Source of the DNA: an archaeon
GTDB lineage: Archaea; Thermoproteota; Nitrososphaeria; Nitrososphaerales; Gagatemarchaeaceae
Length of the DNA: 64,000 nt
Reading direction: 5' to 3'
Assembly: GCA_021786575.1 (NCBI GenBank)
Contig: JAJYMY010000001.1
Location: forward strand, 124,001-188,000
Within the stretch, counting starts at the first letter, position 1. Every line of letters begins with the position of its first letter. Of this stretch, positions 60,673 through 64,000 are shown piece by piece. Under the pieces are notes generated by a model. The model did no database searches. It was given only the letters and a program-made list of their open reading frames with translations, and was not told the origin of the DNA. The position numbers were made by a program, and so were the translations under genes.

Positions 60673-61126
60673 AAGGTGAACAAGGCGAGGGACTTCGGGT
60701 TGTACACAGAGTGAAAAGAGCCCAGGCGCATCAGGCCGGGGGCGACATCTATGGACTCCGCATCTACGATTGAGGCGCGAGGGGCGGCTCAGCCTGGCTT
60801 GGGCATAAGTGGAACCGGTTTAGAGAAACGAAACGTAAGTCAAGACTTCATGTGTCCCCACAGCAGCTGCAAGAGCATTCTGCTCCGCGTTTGATGAGGG
60901 GAAGACATCGCGGGCAGCTCTGGACGTCCCAGATGCCGGACCAGCCAGGCAAGAGTGAGTTCAGGCTCGCCTGACAGATGTAATCCTGAAGCTGCACGTC
61001 GGAAACGTAAGTCTTGGAACACGGATGGCCATGACGGAGTTCGCTGTATGGGAGGACTCGGGAATCGAGGTGAGATGCGAAGTCTAACATGGCGGACCGC
61101 AGAGTCCTGTCTGGAAACGTCCGGTG
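60673..61126. other. Intergenic region, no gene recognised
   Basis: About 450 nt. The 11-bp AAACGTAAGTC occurs twice, near 60831 and 61004. Short open frames look random. Confidence 0.4.
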
Positions 61127-62113
61127 CTAGGCTCCAGGCGCCATCCCTGCTTTCTCTCTCTCGAACCTTACCATGTCTTCTAGTGCTGACTTGAGCTTAA
61201 ACCTCGGCCTGAATCCTAGTCGGTCGTACAACCTTGTGCAGTCAACGTCCAGTCCATTTGGCCCCGCGACAGCAGCCGACACCGACGTGGGTGAGCCCAG
61301 CTCCTTCACCTGGAAGCTCCGGCCTGGAAGGATGTCGGAGAGCGACTCAATCACGTCCCTGTGGTTGAACGGGAAGTCGATGCCCAAGTTATACAGATAG
61401 TCTTTACTACGAGGGAGCGCCGATACGAAAGAGAAACAGTAGCCGACGTCCTTCACGTACATCCACCTTAGCTTCCCCTCCCTGTATGAAAAGTCCGCAG
61501 GGAACGGTGCGTCTTGTCCTAGAGCAGCCCTTCTGATGAAGTCATTGAACTGCCCAGTGTACCCCCAGTACCTTCCTGGTCCCCAGGCAGCTGTTATACG
61601 CATGCAGGTGACGTCCATCCCATAAGATTCACGGTAGTACCTCCCCATCAGCTCGTCTGTGATCTTAGAAGTGGAATAAGGATCGGGGGGAGGGTTAGGG
61701 ATGTCATCCTCGTCGACGATGCCGATGCGCTTCGAGCTGACGGAGCCGTACACGGACACAGAGCTAGCGAACACCACCTTCTTGATGTCTAGAAGCCTCG
61801 CCGCTTCCAACACGTTGTTAGTCCCTATGATATTGACATGATAGGCCCTCGCCGGATGCTTCATGGAGTCGAGAAGTACTAGTGCCGCGAGGTGAATGAT
61901 GTGGTCCACCGAATTCTCTTTTATCGCGTGCATCAGATAGTTGAAGTCGGTCACGTCTGCTGCCTCTACGGTCAGACGACCGGCCAGCTTCCCGACGTTG
62001 TCCATGTTGGGTTTGAAGTCGTAGCAGACCACCTTGTGACCGGCGTTCATCAGTTCCTCACAGAGAAATGCCCCAATCTGTCCTGTACCGCCCGTCACAA
62101 GAAAGCTGCCCAT
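61127..62113 (-). CDS. NAD-dependent epimerase/dehydratase
   Basis: 328 residues. Extended SDR: TGGTGQIGAFL for NAD, and the YxxxK pair in YSTSKITDEL with Ser in ASSVSVYG. Acts on a sugar or sugar nucleotide; the exact one is not clear. Divergent from the aldehyde dehydrogenase gene. Confidence 0.88.
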   Translation of the reverse strand: MGSFLVTGGTGQIGAFLCEELMNAGHKVVCYDFKPNMDNVGKLAGRLTVEAADVTDFNYLMHAIKENSVDHIIHLAALVLLDSMKHPARAYHVNIIGTNNVLEAARLLDIKKVVFASSVSVYGSVSSKRIGIVDEDDIPNPPPDPYSTSKITDELMGRYYRESYGMDVTCMRITAAWGPGRYWGYTGQFNDFIRRAALGQDAPFPADFSYREGKLRWMYVKDVGYCFSFVSALPRSKDYLYNLGIDFPFNHRDVIESLSDILPGRSFQVKELGSPTSVSAAVAGPNGLDVDCTRLYDRLGFRPRFKLKSALEDMVRFEREKAGMAPGA

Positions 62114-62205
62114 CGTCTGACTGCTGTTGCGGGAGCTTAATACGCTCTTGTATGTTCCATAGTGGTCAAGGAATACAGAAATACGCTGTGTAGGAGAAAC
62201 CTAAC

Positions 62206-63642
62206 ATGACAGATTACCAGGAACTAGCCAACAAATATATCACCGGGAGCGCTGAACAGATTGAAGATGCAGACCCTGCCGATGCCTCGCACATATTAGC
62301 GAAGATCAGGCTCTTCTCAAAGACGGACGCGGAAGCAGCGGTCGAGAGCGCCCGTTCCAAGGTCGAACATTGGTCGTCTACCCCGGGGCCGAAGCGGGGC
62401 GCAATCCTGCTGAAAGCGGGGGAAGTCATGGAGTCGCTAGTCGAGGAGTTGTCCGAGTTGATGACGCTGGAGGAGGGCAAGACACTGGCAGACAGCATGG
62501 CCGAGGTCTCGAGGAGCTGCGCTCTCTTCAAGTTCTACGGGGCCATGGCCTATAAGCACGGTGGGATCACGCTACCTTCGGCCGAACCGAGGACGAGGAT
62601 AATGACATTTAGGGAGCCGGTCGGCGTCGTGGCTGTGATAACCCCATGGAACTTCCCCTCGTCGATTCCCGCGTGGAAGATCGCGCCAGCGCTCGCGGCA
62701 GGGGACTCACTTGTGTTCAAGCCTGCCACGAAGACCCCCCTGATGGCAGCCAAGATCGCTGAAGTGCTCGATGCAGTAGGCCTCCCGAAGGGTGTACTGA
62801 ACCTGGTGGTCGGTCGAGGTGGAGAAGTCGGGGATGTCATCGTGGCTCACGAGGACGTCGCCGCGGTATCACTGACGGGCTCGACGGGAGTAGGGACGCG
62901 GGTGGGACAGCGATTGGCCTCGAAGAGGACGATGACAAGGGTACAACTTGAACTTGGAGGGAAAAACGCTCTCTACGTGGACTCTGAAGCAGACCTTGCG
63001 CTTGGGGCCGACCTGGCCGTTCGGGGCGCGTTCGGGCTCACCGGCCAATCTTGCACCGCAACGAGCAGGCTGATAGTCCACGCGAGCGTTGAAGACGGGT
63101 TCAAGGCCCGTTTGCTGGAGAGACTGAAGACATGGAAGGTCGGGCCGGGGACCCAGCCCGGCGTGAACATGGGCCCGGTGGTTGACCAGGACCAGTATCG
63201 AAAGGACGTGGACTACATCCGCGCGGGAGAGGATGAAGGTGGGAAGCTATTACATGGTGGAGCTGGAAAGTCTCAAGGCCTCTTCCTTGAGCCCACGGTG
63301 TTCGACGACGTCACACCAGGGATGAAGATTTTCGATGAGGAGATATTCGGCCCGATCCTTTCGTTGACCTCTGCCGACACGATCGAAGGCGCGATCGACC
63401 TCGTCAACTCGGTCGAGTACGGCCACACGGCGGGGATCGTCTCAAAGGACTTCAACCACATCAACTCCTTCATCGACGGTGTCCAGACGGGTGTGATCAA
63501 AGTCAACAAGCCGACGGTGGGGCTCGAGCTCCAGGCTCCTTTCGGCGGCTTCAAGAAATCAGGGGCTGGGACCTGGAAGGAGTTGGGAGAGGAGGGGCTC
63601 GAATTCTACAGTCGGGAGAAGACAGTCTATCTTGGCTATTGA
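62206..63642 (+). CDS. Aldehyde dehydrogenase (semialdehyde type)
   Basis: 478 residues with PWNFPSSIPAWKIAPALAAG, catalytic Glu in ELGGKN and Cys in GQSCTAT. Resembles 2,5-dioxopentanoate/succinate semialdehyde dehydrogenases that end the oxidative pentose route. Together with the FAH and enolase-superfamily enzymes it makes that route likely here. Converges with the last gene, overlapping by 7 nt. Confidence 0.9.
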   Translation: MTDYQELANKYITGSAEQIEDADPADASHILAKIRLFSKTDAEAAVESARSKVEHWSSTPGPKRGAILLKAGEVMESLVEELSELMTLEEGKTLADSMAEVSRSCALFKFYGAMAYKHGGITLPSAEPRTRIMTFREPVGVVAVITPWNFPSSIPAWKIAPALAAGDSLVFKPATKTPLMAAKIAEVLDAVGLPKGVLNLVVGRGGEVGDVIVAHEDVAAVSLTGSTGVGTRVGQRLASKRTMTRVQLELGGKNALYVDSEADLALGADLAVRGAFGLTGQSCTATSRLIVHASVEDGFKARLLERLKTWKVGPGTQPGVNMGPVVDQDQYRKDVDYIRAGEDEGGKLLHGGAGKSQGLFLEPTVFDDVTPGMKIFDEEIFGPILSLTSADTIEGAIDLVNSVEYGHTAGIVSKDFNHINSFIDGVQTGVIKVNKPTVGLELQAPFGGFKKSGAGTWKELGEEGLEFYSREKTVYLGY

Positions 63643-64000
63643 AGAAGCTGCTTCACAGGGTTCCGGAGCGTTCCGATCTTCTCGATTTCTATCTCTACTA
63701 TGTCCCCATCATGAAGGGTAAAGGAATCTGGGGGGACGATGGAGGTCCCGGTCATGAGGACCGTGAGGGTTCCGATGAGGTTGTCCTTCCTGAGATATCT
63801 CACGAGCTCGGCGACCTTTCGTTTCATCTGAGATGTATTCACTTCGCCTCTAAAGATCTCCCTCCCCTTGCGTTCGATGCCCATGGTTATTCTGAGCGAG
63901 TGAGGGTCGGGAATCTCCTCAGTGGTGGCGATAACTGGGCCGATGGACGCCGATCCTTTGTAGACCTTGGCCTGAGGAAGGTAGAGGGGGTTCTCGCCTT
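63636..64000 (-). CDS. FAH-family protein, 5' end beyond the window
   Basis: 121 residues of the C-terminal part. IPDPHSLRITMGIERKGREI and HDGDIVEIEIEKIGTLRNPV match the FAH fold, as in the gene at 51.9 kb. The N-terminus is cut by the window edge, since the frame is open to 64000. Confidence 0.82.
   Translation of the reverse strand, partial: GENPLYLPQAKVYKGSASIGPVIATTEEIPDPHSLRITMGIERKGREIFRGEVNTSQMKRKVAELVRYLRKDNLIGTLTVLMTGTSIVPPDSFTLHDGDIVEIEIEKIGTLRNPVKQLLQ

Noticed and set aside
60840-61090. Short minus-strand frames in the 60.7-61.1 kb gap
   Set aside because: Composition looks random, with no start signal.
1-64000. CRISPR array or insertion sequence
   Set aside because: No regular spaced repeats, cas genes, or transposase with inverted ends seen.

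Overview
The window looks like a chromosomal segment of a TACK-type archaeon, possibly a heterotrophic relative of the Thaumarchaeota. The support is archaeal gene content (L31e, L39e, S19e, eIF6, prefoldin alpha, PDCD5-like protein, RNase P Rpp21 subunit, Nep1, FtsY), TATA boxes about 25-40 nt before start codons with little or no leader, frequent TTG/GTG starts, and two tRNA genes that appear to carry introns in the D-loop. The phylum is inferred; no rRNA is present.

Layout. 1-6.8 kb: argG (3' part cut off), an ACT-domain protein, a nitrilase-family hydrolase, then a minus-strand translation/secretion operon (S19e, PDCD5, L39e, L31e, eIF6, prefoldin, FtsY), rnp4 and nep1. 6.87-14.48 kb: integrated element 1, bounded by 43-bp repeats of the 3' half of a tRNA-Gly. 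Its integrase is split by integration (SSV type), and the two halves join in frame through the repeat to a 379-residue protein. Two cargo genes carry in-frame stops, so the element looks partly decayed. 14.6-31.5 kb: a coherent molybdenum module with cofactor synthesis (MoaC, MoeA, MoaA, MoaD, MoaE, MocA-like), molybdate/tungstate ABC import with a ModE-like regulator and its probable operator, TatA/TatC, an XdhC-like factor, a cytochrome-b-like membrane protein, and a Tat-exported PaoABC-like aldehyde oxidoreductase. 32-36 kb: SemiSWEET, HflX, RDD protein, phosphate permease and its PhoU-like partner.

36.25-48.60 kb: integrated element 2, in a tRNA-Phe, bounded by a 16-bp repeat, with an intact integrase. 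It carries the most interesting system in the window: a compact minus-strand operon for a winged-helix regulator, a ubiquitin-like protein, a proteasome-type Ntn hydrolase, an E2, a JAMM/JAB isopeptidase and an E1, with an eight-helix membrane protein upstream under a related palindrome. This reads as a mobile tag-conjugate-deconjugate-degrade system. The same element carries other defence-type genes: a DUF2075 nuclease-helicase with a MazG-like hydrolase, an SRA-HNH endonuclease for modified DNA, and an AbiE-like toxin-antitoxin pair.

48.6-64 kb: sugar catabolism (aldo-keto reductase, enolase-superfamily dehydratase, two FAH-family proteins, aldehyde dehydrogenase, epimerase, cyclase-family hydrolase) around a CUT1-type ABC sugar importer, with a ParB-like protein and an Lrp/AsnC regulator. 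The enzyme set resembles the non-phosphorylative pentose/deoxy-sugar pathways of Sulfolobales.
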